Position numbers and translations under genes: made by a program
Assembly (NCBI RefSeq): GCF_001668725.1
Contig: NZ_LZKL01000127.1
Span: 62,001 to 126,000 of the forward strand
DNA: 64,000 nucleotides
From: Mycobacterium sp. E787
GTDB taxonomy: Bacteria > Actinomycetota > Actinomycetes > Mycobacteriales > Mycobacteriaceae
Direction of reading: 5' to 3'
Notes under the pieces: model-generated
What the model was told of the DNA's origin: nothing
Seen by the model: the letters and a program-made list of their open reading frames with translations, nothing else
The model's database searches: none
In this document: in pieces, positions 1 to 7,335 of the stretch
Numbering within the stretch: position 1 is the stretch's first letter
Layout: the number at the start of each line of letters is the position of its first letter

Positions 1-216
1 CAGGCCGCTGCGGCGGGCCGCCCACATCACCGCGTGGATGTGCTCGTTGTTCTCCATCAGGATCGCGACGGTGTCCCCCTCGCGCAGCCCGGCCTGGCGG
101 AATCGGTGCGCCAGCCGATTGGCGCGCGCCTCCAGGTCGTCGAAGGTGACGACCGTGCCGGACGGGTACAGGATGACGGCGGGTTTGCCGGCGCCGACGT
201 GGGGGCGAATCTGCAT
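1..216 (-). CDS. fadD4: FadD4-like fatty-acid--CoA ligase, N-terminal 72 residues only (runs off the window)
   Basis: Only the first 72 codons are present; the gene continues beyond base 1. It starts at an ATG and reads MQIRPHVGAGKPAVI, then TFDDLEARANRLAHRFR and GDTVAILMENN. This is the typical N-terminal opening of ANL-superfamily acyl-CoA synthetases, which adenylate a carboxylic acid and transfer it to CoA. The AMP-binding core lies outside the window, so activity cannot be checked. The name rests on synteny: in M. tuberculosis fadD4 (Rv0214) lies a few genes from pckA in this relative orientation. It lies downstream of queA-like on the same strand but is separated from it by a strong hairpin, so it is probably transcribed independently. 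Confidence 0.75.
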   Translation of the reverse strand, partial: MQIRPHVGAGKPAVILYPSGTVVTFDDLEARANRLAHRFRQAGLREGDTVAILMENNEHIHAVMWAARRSGL

Positions 217-280
217 GCGAGGACTGTACCGCCGCCGAAGTTGACGGGTGTTAAGTGGCGGGTCGAGGCGCGCGCAACCT

Positions 281-342
281 GCCGAGCAGACACAAAAGCC
301 CCCGACACGCCGTAGGTGTGGGGGCTTTTGTGTCTGCTCGGC
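281..342. terminator. Perfect 23-bp palindrome, bidirectional terminator-like (repeat copy 1)
   Basis: The left arm (281-303) and right arm (320-342) are exact reverse complements over 23 bp, with a 16-nt loop. The arm carries the core CAGACACAAAAGCCCCC. It abuts the stop codon of the queA-like gene (343-345), so it would end that transcript and isolate fadD4. There is no long U tract beyond the stem; the internal A4/T4 run is the closest equivalent. It resembles the recurrent intrinsic-terminator repeat known in mycobacterial genomes. Three relatives occur in this window. Confidence 0.8.
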
Positions 343-1353
343 CTATCTGTCCCGCAGGAGCAGGGCACTGTCGCCGAACTCGTGCCACAGGTACCCGTGG
401 GCGGCGGCCTCCCGGTAGGCCAGGGCGACCAGGTCCGGGCCGGCGACGGCCTCCAGCAGCAACAGGTGCGAGGCGCCGGCGTCGTGCCAGCCGGTGATCA
501 GGCCGTCGACCACCCGCGCGGGGCGGTTGCGGCCGAGCACGAGATCGGTCCAGCCGACGGCCGGCCGCACCACTGCGTCGGCCGTCGCGGCCGACTCCAG
601 CGCGCGGGTGGCCGTGGTGCCGACGGCGATCACCCTGCCGCCGCCCGCACGCACCGAGTTGACCATCCGCGCGGTGGGCGCCGGCACCTCGAACAGCTCG
701 GGGGTCGGTGGCTCGCCGGCCTCGGCCGACGACACGCCGGCGTGCAGCGTGACCGGTGCGACCCCGATGCCGGCAGAGACCAGAGCGGTGACCAGTTCGG
801 TGCTGAACGGCCTTGCCGCGCTGGGCATTTCGGCGCTGCCGGGGTGGCGGGCGAACACGGTCTGGTAATAACGCAACGGCCATTGCCGCGGCACGTACGC
901 ATAGCGGATCGCCCGGCCGTGCCGGGCGAGGTACGAGCCCACCTCCCCCTCCAGGATCACCCGCGCCACCCACAACCGCGCGCCGTCGACCTCGGGCTCG
1001 GGGTAGGACGAACCGATGACGAGCGCGGCGCCGCCGGGCAGGTCGATGCGTTCACCGGGCCGGACGTCGGTGAGGTGGCCGGCCGCGTCGGCCGCGGGCC
1101 GCAGTTCCACCACCCAGGCCTTTTCGGCGCGCGCCGTCGAGAAGTGCACGGCGATCGGCTGCCCGGCGCGGCGCCCGTCGACCGCCGCGGGCAGGGTGGC
1201 CGAGTTGTTCACCACGAGCAGGTCGCCCGGCTGCAGGTGATCGCCGAGGTCGGCGAAGCGCGCGTGGGTGACCCGGCCGGGGCGGGCCACCAGCAGCTTG
1301 ACGGCGTCGCGGGCCACGCCGCGCGCTTCCGGCGGCTCGATGGCCGCGGTCAT
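343..1353 (-). CDS. QueA-like S-adenosylmethionine:tRNA ribosyltransferase-isomerase homologue, divergent
   Basis: A 336-aa protein of the QueA family, which in canonical form transfers the ribosyl moiety of SAM to preQ1-tRNA in queuosine synthesis. Family blocks visible are QPGDLLVVNN (41-50), YYQTVFARHPGS (162-173), VTLHAG (201-206), VIAVGTTATRALES (241-254), GWTD (267-270) and a C-terminal GDSALLL. Two normally strict blocks are altered: the usual PTAGLHFT is PSAARPFS (177-184), and LITNFH reads LITGWH (285-290). Its ATG overlaps the stop of the upstream SDR gene (ATGA), so the two are translationally coupled. No tgt, queF or other queuosine gene is nearby. Family membership is clear; the substrate is uncertain and may not be tRNA. 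Confidence 0.8.
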   Translation of the reverse strand: MTAAIEPPEARGVARDAVKLLVARPGRVTHARFADLGDHLQPGDLLVVNNSATLPAAVDGRRAGQPIAVHFSTARAEKAWVVELRPAADAAGHLTDVRPGERIDLPGGAALVIGSSYPEPEVDGARLWVARVILEGEVGSYLARHGRAIRYAYVPRQWPLRYYQTVFARHPGSAEMPSAARPFSTELVTALVSAGIGVAPVTLHAGVSSAEAGEPPTPELFEVPAPTARMVNSVRAGGGRVIAVGTTATRALESAATADAVVRPAVGWTDLVLGRNRPARVVDGLITGWHDAGASHLLLLEAVAGPDLVALAYREAAAHGYLWHEFGDSALLLRDR

Positions 1354-2054
1354 GAGCTCGCCCCGGACAACGCCGAATCGGCGGCGCGGTAGCGGCCCGC
1401 GGGCGGCCGGGCGTCCAGCAGGCGCAGCAACGCCGGGACTTTCGCTTCCGGCTCGGCGCGATCGGAGATGTCCTCCCCGGGAAACGCGGCCTGGTGCATT
1501 TCGGTCCGCATGTCGCCCGGATCGAAGGCGTACACCGCCACCGGCACCTCGGCACCCAGGATGGCCGACAGGTGATCCAGCGCGGCCTTCGACGAGCCGT
1601 ACCCACCCCAGCCCGGGTATGGCTCGACCGCCGCATCGGACGTGACGTTGATGACGGTCCCGGCGTTGGCGGCGAGCGCGGGCAGCGCCGCCTGGATCAG
1701 GGCCAGCGGCGCGAACACGTTCGCCTCGTACACGGCCCGCAACTCGTCGGGCGAGTAGTCGGCGAGCGCCGGCTGCGGGCTGGGCCCCAGCCGGCTGGCG
1801 TTGTTCACCAGCAGCCCAAGCGGTCCGGCACCGGTCGCGGCGGCGACCAGGACTTCGCGGTGCGACGCGTCGGTGACGTCGCCCGGCAACGGGATGAATC
1901 GGTCCGAATTCAGTTCGGCGGCAGCGGCTTTGAGGTCGACGGCGCGGCGCGCGTCGGCGACGACGGCCCACCCGCGGTCGAGCAGCGCGGCGCTCACCGC
2001 CTTGCCGAACCCGCGGGACGCGCCGGTGACGATGGCGACATGAGTTTGAGTCAT
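1350..2054 (-). CDS. Short-chain dehydrogenase/reductase (SDR)
   Basis: A 234-aa classical SDR, presumably an NAD(P)-dependent oxidoreductase of unknown substrate. It has the cofactor glycine motif TGASRGFG (10-17), NNAS (84-87), catalytic Ser139 (NVTSD) and the Tyr152-x3-Lys156 pair (YGSSK). It is the first gene of a two-gene unit and overlaps queA-like by four bases. No Shine-Dalgarno precedes the ATG; instead a promoter with a 19-bp spacer ends about seven bases upstream, which suggests a leaderless transcript. The promoter spacer contains a SoxR-type dyad and soxR is divergent, so redox-controlled expression is likely. The length is normal for the family. Confidence 0.85.
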   Translation of the reverse strand: MTQTHVAIVTGASRGFGKAVSAALLDRGWAVVADARRAVDLKAAAAELNSDRFIPLPGDVTDASHREVLVAAATGAGPLGLLVNNASRLGPSPQPALADYSPDELRAVYEANVFAPLALIQAALPALAANAGTVINVTSDAAVEPYPGWGGYGSSKAALDHLSAILGAEVPVAVYAFDPGDMRTEMHQAAFPGEDISDRAEPEAKVPALLRLLDARPPAGRYRAADSALSGASS

Positions 2055-2060
2055 ACGGCC

Positions 2061-2091
2061 ATACTGATAGTTGAAGTAAACTTTAAGTCAA
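2061..2091 (-). promoter_or_regulatory. SoxR-box promoter of the SDR/queA-like unit
   Basis: On the minus strand, TTGACT (2091-2086) and CAGTAT (2066-2061) are separated by 19 bp, the overlong spacing typical of MerR-family activated promoters. The spacer carries the dyad TTGAAGT-AA-ACTTTAA (2071-2086), whose centre AAGTAAACTT differs by one base from the known SoxR-box core AAGTTAACTT. Transcription would start at or next to the SDR start codon. The region lies between the SDR gene and soxR, so SoxR may also regulate its own gene. Confidence 0.65.
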
Positions 2092-2115
2092 GTCCGCAAT
2101 TCCGAAGAGGGTCAG

Positions 2116-2595
2116 ATGGACAAGCGGGATCTGTTCACCGTCAGCGAGATCGCGCGCCGCAGCGGCTTCGCCGCCTCGGCGATCCGGTTCTACGAGGGCC
2201 AGGGCCTGATCACGGCCACCCGGACCTCGGGCGGTCAGCGCCGATTCGAACGCCAGATGCTGCGCCGGCTGGCCTTCATCAAGGCCGCCCGAAACGTCGG
2301 CCTGAGCCTAGACGAGATCGCCTCGGCGCTCGCCGAACTCCCCGACGGCCGCACCCCCACCCGGGCCGACTGGGCCCGGTTGTCCCGAACGTGGCGTACG
2401 CGCCTCGACGACCAGATCGCCGGGCTGATCGCGCTGCGCGACAACCTCGATTCGTGCATCGGCTGCGGCTGCCTGTCACTGAGGCGCTGCGCGATCTCCA
2501 ACCCGGGCGACGCTGCGGCGGGCGCCGGCGCGGGAGCGGTGTACCTGCCGAAATCGCTGCGGCGGCAGGCGATACCGTCTGCCGAGCAGACGTAA
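2116..2595 (+). CDS. soxR: SoxR, redox-sensing MerR-family [2Fe-2S] regulator
   Basis: A 159-aa MerR-family protein. The N-terminal winged HTH begins at FTVSEIARRSGFAASAIRFY (7-26), followed by a dimerisation helix (about 83-112). The SoxR [2Fe-2S] signature C-x2-C-x-C-x5-C is intact at Cys114, Cys117, Cys119 and Cys125. SoxR proteins sense redox-active compounds or superoxide through the cluster and activate target promoters by untwisting a 19-20 bp spacer. Such a promoter lies immediately upstream, facing the divergent SDR/queA-like genes. The last residues (AEQT) and the stop codon lie inside a terminator palindrome. The H37Rv neighbourhood as I know it lacks this gene, so it is probably an accessory addition. 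Confidence 0.92.
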   Translation: MDKRDLFTVSEIARRSGFAASAIRFYEGQGLITATRTSGGQRRFERQMLRRLAFIKAARNVGLSLDEIASALAELPDGRTPTRADWARLSRTWRTRLDDQIAGLIALRDNLDSCIGCGCLSLRRCAISNPGDAAAGAGAGAVYLPKSLRRQAIPSAEQT

Positions 2596-2640
2596 AAGCC
2601 CCCAATTCCGCGACGGAATGGGGGCTTTTGCGTCTGCTCG
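2583..2640. terminator. Terminator-like palindrome between soxR and pckA (repeat copy 2)
   Basis: The left arm (2583-2610) pairs with the right arm (2614-2640) through the same CAGACGyAAAAGCCCCC core as copy 1, extended by ATTCCG/CGGAAT. There is one mismatch, where the left arm has T and the complement of the right arm calls for C, plus one unpaired A. It lies between convergent genes and would serve both. The mismatched T forms the TAA stop of soxR at 2593-2595. Confidence 0.8.
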
Positions 2641-2646
2641 CGGGGC

Positions 2647-4476
2647 TTAGCTCGACTCGGCCAGCCGCTGCTTGAGGGCCTCGAACTCGTCCTTGACCCC
2701 GGTGGGCAGCTTCTCGCCGACGAACTCGAACCACTCCTCGATCAGCGGCAATTCCTGCCGCCACTCGTCGGCGTTGACCAGCAACGCCCGCTCGACGTCG
2801 GCGTCGTCCACGTCGAGGCCGTCGAGGTCCAGGTCCTCGGCGGTCGGCACGATGCCGATCGGCGTCTCCTTGCCGCCGGCCCGGTGCTCGATGCGGTCGA
2901 CGATCCACTTCAGCACCCGGCTGTTCTCGCCGAAGCCCGGCCAGAGGAATTGACCCTCGTCGCCGCGGCGGAACCAGTTGACGAAGAACACCTTCGGCAG
3001 CTTGGACTCGTCGGAGTTCTTGCCCAGGTCCAGCCAGTGCTGGAAGTAGTCGCCGACGTGGTAGCCCAGGAACGGCAGCATGGCCATCGGGTCGCGGCGC
3101 ACGGTGCCGACCTTGCCCTCGGCGGCGGCCGTCTGCTCGCTGCCCATGGTGGCGCCCATGAACACGCCGTGCTGCCAGTCGCGCGCCTGCGTCACCAGCG
3201 GCACCGTGGTCTTGCGGCGGGCGCCGAACAGGATGCCCGAAATCGGCACGCCCTGCGGGTCGTCCCACTCCGGCGCCAGGATCGGGCACTGCGACATCGG
3301 CGTGCAGTACCGCGAATTCGGGTGCGCGGCTTTGGTTTCCGTCTCGCGGATGTACCAGTCGTGACCCTTCCAGTCGATCAGGTGATCCGGCTCGCCCTCC
3401 AGGCCTTCCCACCACACCTCGTCGTCATCGGTGAGCGCGACGTTGGTGAACACGGTGTTGCCCGCGGCGATCGTGCGCATGGCGTTGGGGTTGGACTTCC
3501 AGTTGGTGCCCGGCGCCACCCCGAAGAAACCGAACTCGGGGTTGACCGCGTACAGCCGGCCGTCCTTGCCGAACCGCATCCAGGCGATGTCGTCACCCAG
3601 CGTCTCGGCGCGCCAGCCCGGGATTGTCGGCTGCAGCATGGCGAGGTTGGTCTTGCCGCACGCCGACGGGAACGCCGCGGCGAAGTAGTAGGCCTTGTTC
3701 TCCGGGGAGATCAGCTTGAGGATCAGCATGTGCTCGGCGAGCCAGCCCTCGTCGTGGGCCATCGCCGACGCGATGCGCAGCGAGTAGCACTTCTTGCCCA
3801 GCAGGGCGTTGCCGCCGTAGCCGGAGCCGTAGCTCATGATCTCGCGGGTCTCCGGGAAGTGGGTGATGTATTTGGTGTCGTTGCAGGGCCACGGCACGTC
3901 CTGCTGGCCCGGCTCCAGCGGGGCGCCCACCGAGTGCAACGCCTTGACGAAGAACCCGTCGTCGCCGATCTTCTCCAGCGCGGCCTTGCCCATCCGGGTC
4001 ATCACCTTCATCGAGACGACGACGTACTCGGAGTCCGTGATCTCGACGCCGAGCTTGGGGTCCTCGGCGCCCAGCGGGCCCATGCAGAACGGCACCACGT
4101 ACATGGTGCGGCCGCGCATGCAGCCGCGGTACAGGTCGTTCAGGGTGGACCGCATCTCGGCGGGGTCCATCCAGTTGTTGGTCGGTCCGGCGTCGATCTC
4201 GCGCTCGGAGCAGATGAAGGTCCGCGATTCCACCCGCGCCACGTCCGACGGGTCGGACAGCGCCAGGAAGGAGTTCGGGTACTCCTTGTGGTTCAGCCGC
4301 TTGAAGGTGCCCGCCTCGACGAGCTGGTCCGTCAGCCGCTTCCACTCTTCGTCGGAGCCGTCAGCGAACACCACCCGGTCGGGCTGCGTGAGCTCGGCAA
4401 CCTCCTGCACCCAGGCCAACAGGCCGGGATGGTTGGTGGGTGCGCTGTCCAGACCGGGAATGGTCGCTGAAGTCAT
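2647..4476 (-). CDS. pckA: Phosphoenolpyruvate carboxykinase (GTP)
   Basis: A 609-aa GTP-dependent PEPCK, which interconverts oxaloacetate and PEP at the head of gluconeogenesis; in M. tuberculosis it is needed for growth on fatty acids and host lipids. The P-loop and reactive cysteine lie in FPSACGKTNLAML (Cys273, Lys275, Thr276). NWMDP, TMYVVPFCMGP and the guanine-side GNTVFTNVAL segment are also typical of the GTP enzyme rather than the ATP type. The start is set by AGGAGAG five bases before the ATG; an in-frame upstream extension lacks such a site. It is convergent with soxR and followed by a shared palindromic terminator. Confidence 0.97.
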   Translation of the reverse strand: MTSATIPGLDSAPTNHPGLLAWVQEVAELTQPDRVVFADGSDEEWKRLTDQLVEAGTFKRLNHKEYPNSFLALSDPSDVARVESRTFICSEREIDAGPTNNWMDPAEMRSTLNDLYRGCMRGRTMYVVPFCMGPLGAEDPKLGVEITDSEYVVVSMKVMTRMGKAALEKIGDDGFFVKALHSVGAPLEPGQQDVPWPCNDTKYITHFPETREIMSYGSGYGGNALLGKKCYSLRIASAMAHDEGWLAEHMLILKLISPENKAYYFAAAFPSACGKTNLAMLQPTIPGWRAETLGDDIAWMRFGKDGRLYAVNPEFGFFGVAPGTNWKSNPNAMRTIAAGNTVFTNVALTDDDEVWWEGLEGEPDHLIDWKGHDWYIRETETKAAHPNSRYCTPMSQCPILAPEWDDPQGVPISGILFGARRKTTVPLVTQARDWQHGVFMGATMGSEQTAAAEGKVGTVRRDPMAMLPFLGYHVGDYFQHWLDLGKNSDESKLPKVFFVNWFRRGDEGQFLWPGFGENSRVLKWIVDRIEHRAGGKETPIGIVPTAEDLDLDGLDVDDADVERALLVNADEWRQELPLIEEWFEFVGEKLPTGVKDEFEALKQRLAESS

Positions 4477-4652
4477 CGAACTCTCCTGAATTCTTCTGCC
4501 TGCTAACCGGCATCTTCCGCTTGCGTATGCGTTCGCCCACACAACTGTTTACATGGTGGCGTTAACTACAGGTTATCGTGATCGCCTTGTCGGGGAGGTC
4601 TCGGGCAGGTATAAGCCTTCTCACAACAACGATTCAGAAACAGGGCCGAACG
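4477..4652 (-). promoter_or_regulatory. pckA 5' region
   Basis: 176 bp between the degenerate GTPase-like gene and pckA, both on the minus strand. It is less GC-rich than its flanks near 4550-4640 and holds the pckA ribosome site AGGAGAG at about 4481-4487. I see no clear operator dyad, but the spacing and base composition suggest that pckA has its own promoter here. Confidence 0.4.
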
Positions 4653-6164
4653 TCACCCGGAATCGCCATTCTCGCTCCTCGAAGCTGGTCCATCGTTTTC
4701 GCCCTCGGGTTGGGGTGTACCCAGTTCGCCCAGTTCTGCACGCACGGCGTCCAGCGCGGCCTGCACGGTGGGCATCTCCCGGTCACGCGCCGCGGCGGCC
4801 CGCGCCGCCGCAATGGCATGCTCGCGCAGTTCGCTGTCGATCGCGCTGACCTGCTCGGCCACATGCGCGTTCTCGGCCTCGTCCCGGGCGACCAGCGCGG
4901 TGCTCAGCAGGGACTCGGCGACCAGCACGCGGGTGGCGACCAGTTCCTCGACCGCCGACTGCAGCGACGCCGTCACCTCGCCCGTCCAGCGGTCCAGCAA
5001 CGCCCGGTCGCGCAGCAGGCCGCGGATGTGGATGACCACGAACGTCACCGCCACCCCGATCGCGACGCACGCCGCGGCCCCGGCCACCGCCAGCGCGGGG
5101 CTCAGCCGGGAGGTCAGCCCGCCCACCAGTCGGCTGAGCGTGAGCGCCACGCCGAGCCCGAACGCGGCGCCCAGCAGCATCAACAGCCACGTCTCCTGCC
5201 GCCGGGATTTCAGCGGCGGGGGCGGCACGTCGATCGTCGGCAGCTTCTCCACGTCCGGCAGCGCCACCGGCACGCCCAGCACCTGCGCGACGTCGGCGAG
5301 CTGGGTGGTGGTTCCCTCGCTCACCTCGGCCACCACCTCGTCGACCCGCCCGCGCGTGTAGGCCTCGAAGCCGGCCATCCTCCCCCGGGACAAGCCGGCG
5401 GCGTCCTCCTGCAACTCGCCTCGCACCGACGAACAACGGTTGCGCGCGAAGTAGGACAACTGGACCCGGGCCTGCTGAATCTGGCCGCGCAGGGTGATGG
5501 TGCGCTCGGTCCTGGACTGCCGCCGCTGCCGCAGGGCCGCGCTGCGCTCCTCGCGCAGCGCATCGACCCGGGCGCGCCGGCCCGCCCCCTCGGCGTCCCG
5601 GTCGAACCGCCGCGTGACCGTCTGCAGCCGGGATTCCCACGCGCGTAACCGGTTTCGCCGCGGGATGTCGGCGTCGTCGAGTTCCGCTGCGACGGTCTGC
5701 ACCAGGTCGTCGACGTCCGGGTCGCCGAGGTCGGGCAGGGCGGCGGCGCCCACCCACGGCACCCGGCCGTACCGGGGCGCGTGCGCGGCCAGGGCGTCGC
5801 GGTCGGCGGCCATCACGTCGCGCCAATTGCGGTGGACGTCGATCTTGGACACCACGCCGACGACGACGTCGGTGTGGTCGGCGGCGGCGTCCAGCAGCGC
5901 GCAGTCGGACGGGCTCAGCGGCGCGGCCGCGGACACCACGAAAATCACCGCGGTCGGCGCGTCCCCGGGCCCCAGATCCGTGGACTCGACGAACTTGTGT
6001 TGTGGCAGCCGTTCGCGCAGCGCGGCGAGCACCGCGGTGACGCCGGCCAGCCACGGGCCCGTCACCAACACCACGTCGCGGCGGTTGATGGCGGGCGCGT
6101 CCAGCCGGGGACCGATCGTCGCCACCAGCGCGTCCACCCGGTCCACCGGGTCCTCGCCGTTCAA
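4653..6164 (-). CDS. Rv0210-like membrane protein with degenerate GTPase domain
   Basis: A 503-aa protein of unknown function, matching the position and size of M. tuberculosis Rv0210. The N-terminal part looks like a P-loop GTPase fold that has lost its Walker A lysine (VTGPWLAGVTA) but keeps a G4-like SKID. A charged, probably coiled region follows, then two hydrophobic membrane segments (TWLLMLLGAAFGLGVALTL and LAVAGAAACVAIGVAVTF) and an alanine-rich helical tail. This layout recalls dynamin-like membrane GTPases. The start chosen is a TTG overlapping the upstream stop (TTGA), with GGGAG five bases before it. A GTG at 6203 would add 13 residues but lacks a ribosome site. Whether it binds nucleotide is doubtful. 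Confidence 0.7.
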   Translation of the reverse strand: MNGEDPVDRVDALVATIGPRLDAPAINRRDVVLVTGPWLAGVTAVLAALRERLPQHKFVESTDLGPGDAPTAVIFVVSAAAPLSPSDCALLDAAADHTDVVVGVVSKIDVHRNWRDVMAADRDALAAHAPRYGRVPWVGAAALPDLGDPDVDDLVQTVAAELDDADIPRRNRLRAWESRLQTVTRRFDRDAEGAGRRARVDALREERSAALRQRRQSRTERTITLRGQIQQARVQLSYFARNRCSSVRGELQEDAAGLSRGRMAGFEAYTRGRVDEVVAEVSEGTTTQLADVAQVLGVPVALPDVEKLPTIDVPPPPLKSRRQETWLLMLLGAAFGLGVALTLSRLVGGLTSRLSPALAVAGAAACVAIGVAVTFVVIHIRGLLRDRALLDRWTGEVTASLQSAVEELVATRVLVAESLLSTALVARDEAENAHVAEQVSAIDSELREHAIAAARAAAARDREMPTVQAALDAVRAELGELGTPQPEGENDGPASRSENGDSG

Positions 6165-7207
6165 CAGGACTCCCGGGGCAGCGGCCCGCCGTCGCGCGAC
6201 CACAGCCGCAGCGATCCCCGGGCGATGTCCGCGCCGCAGGCGCGGTGCAGCTCGCTCACCGGGCCCAGGCCGTAGCGCTGCCAGCGCACGGCGCGCGGCA
6301 GGTGCGCGACCGGTTCTTCGGGCGTCGCGCGCTCCAGCCCCGCCGCCTCGGCCAGCTCGACGGCGGCGGCCATGCGCGCGACCACGGTGTCGTCACTGCA
6401 CAGGAAGCCGTGGATGCCTTCGTCAACCACGGCGAGGGCCTCCAGCTCGGCGACGGCCCGGAGCACCCGCCGGTAACGCACCTCGGCCCCGAGCACCGAG
6501 ACCCTGCCCAGGACGGCGTCGACGCCGCTGACGCGGCGCAACAACGCGCGGAACTGCGCCGGCGTCCTGCCCCGCCGGGCCGCGGCGATCCCGAGCGCGA
6601 CGCCGAACACGTCCAGCGCGTCCAGCAGGCGCACCCGCAGCGCGGTCGGCACCGGGTTGTCGGCGGCCAGGAACCCGGCGAACGAGCCGTCGAGACAGGT
6701 GGCGCCGCCCGGATCGGCGGCCAGCGCCCGCAGCGCCGCCCACAGGGCGCCGTCCAGGTCCCGCGCCGCGGCCACCGCGAGCAGCCCGCTCATCGGCTCC
6801 ATCGGCGCCCCCGCGCGCGCGGACAGCTCGGTGCAACGCGAACGCGCCGCCGCCATCGGCCCCGCGCCGGCCCGACCGGACAGCGAGCCGGTCAGGTCGG
6901 CCTTGTTCAGGACCGCCAGGACCGGGCGCGCGGCGGCGGCGATCGCCCCGGTGTCCTCGGGTTTGATCACCTCGGCGGTGACATAGACGTCCAGGTCGGC
7001 GGCGTCGGTCACCCCCGTGGTCACCGCGAGCCCGGCGAGGGCGAGGGCGCGAGCCACCGTGCGGCGGCCCACCCCGCGGCGCCCGCCGACGGCCACGCGC
7101 AGCGGCGCGGCGCATCGCCTCGCGACCACCGTCACGCGCGGGTCGGCGTGGCCGTCGGCAAAGGCCCGCAGCTCGTCGACGAAAATTCCGTGCCCTTGTC
7201 TCGTCAT
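6161..7207 (-). CDS. Rv0209-like P-loop GTPase-related protein
   Basis: A 348-aa protein of unknown function in the position of Rv0209. It has a Walker A-like segment GGRRGVGRRT (41-50), in which the invariant Lys is Arg, and a good G4 motif NKAD (101-104). A mostly helical, Ala/Arg-rich region follows without clear membrane segments. It is upstream of, and overlaps by four bases, the membrane-anchored partner gene, so the two products are probably made together. A soluble and membrane pair of degenerate GTPases is plausible from this layout; the function is not known to me. It is divergent from trmB. Confidence 0.7.
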   Translation of the reverse strand: MTRQGHGIFVDELRAFADGHADPRVTVVARRCAAPLRVAVGGRRGVGRRTVARALALAGLAVTTGVTDAADLDVYVTAEVIKPEDTGAIAAAARPVLAVLNKADLTGSLSGRAGAGPMAAARSRCTELSARAGAPMEPMSGLLAVAAARDLDGALWAALRALAADPGGATCLDGSFAGFLAADNPVPTALRVRLLDALDVFGVALGIAAARRGRTPAQFRALLRRVSGVDAVLGRVSVLGAEVRYRRVLRAVAELEALAVVDEGIHGFLCSDDTVVARMAAAVELAEAAGLERATPEEPVAHLPRAVRWQRYGLGPVSELHRACGADIARGSLRLWSRDGGPLPRESC

Positions 7208-7335
7208 TTCCTGTCCGATTCAACCTCACCGAATGGTGGCATCTACGTCACCCAGATGCGAGCCACCGGGCTGTTACCAGTCGAAGGCAACTGTTGGGTA
7301 TCAATCTGGATCAGGGGCGGCTACATCGGAGGTTC

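Noticed and set aside
6165..6203. Upstream GTG start for the Rv0210-like gene
   Set aside because: It would overlap the preceding gene by 43 bases and lacks a ribosome site; the TTG at 6164 has GGGAG at proper spacing.
7294..7335. Earlier ATG for trmB
   Set aside because: No ribosome site precedes it, while the ATG at 7336 follows GGAGG.
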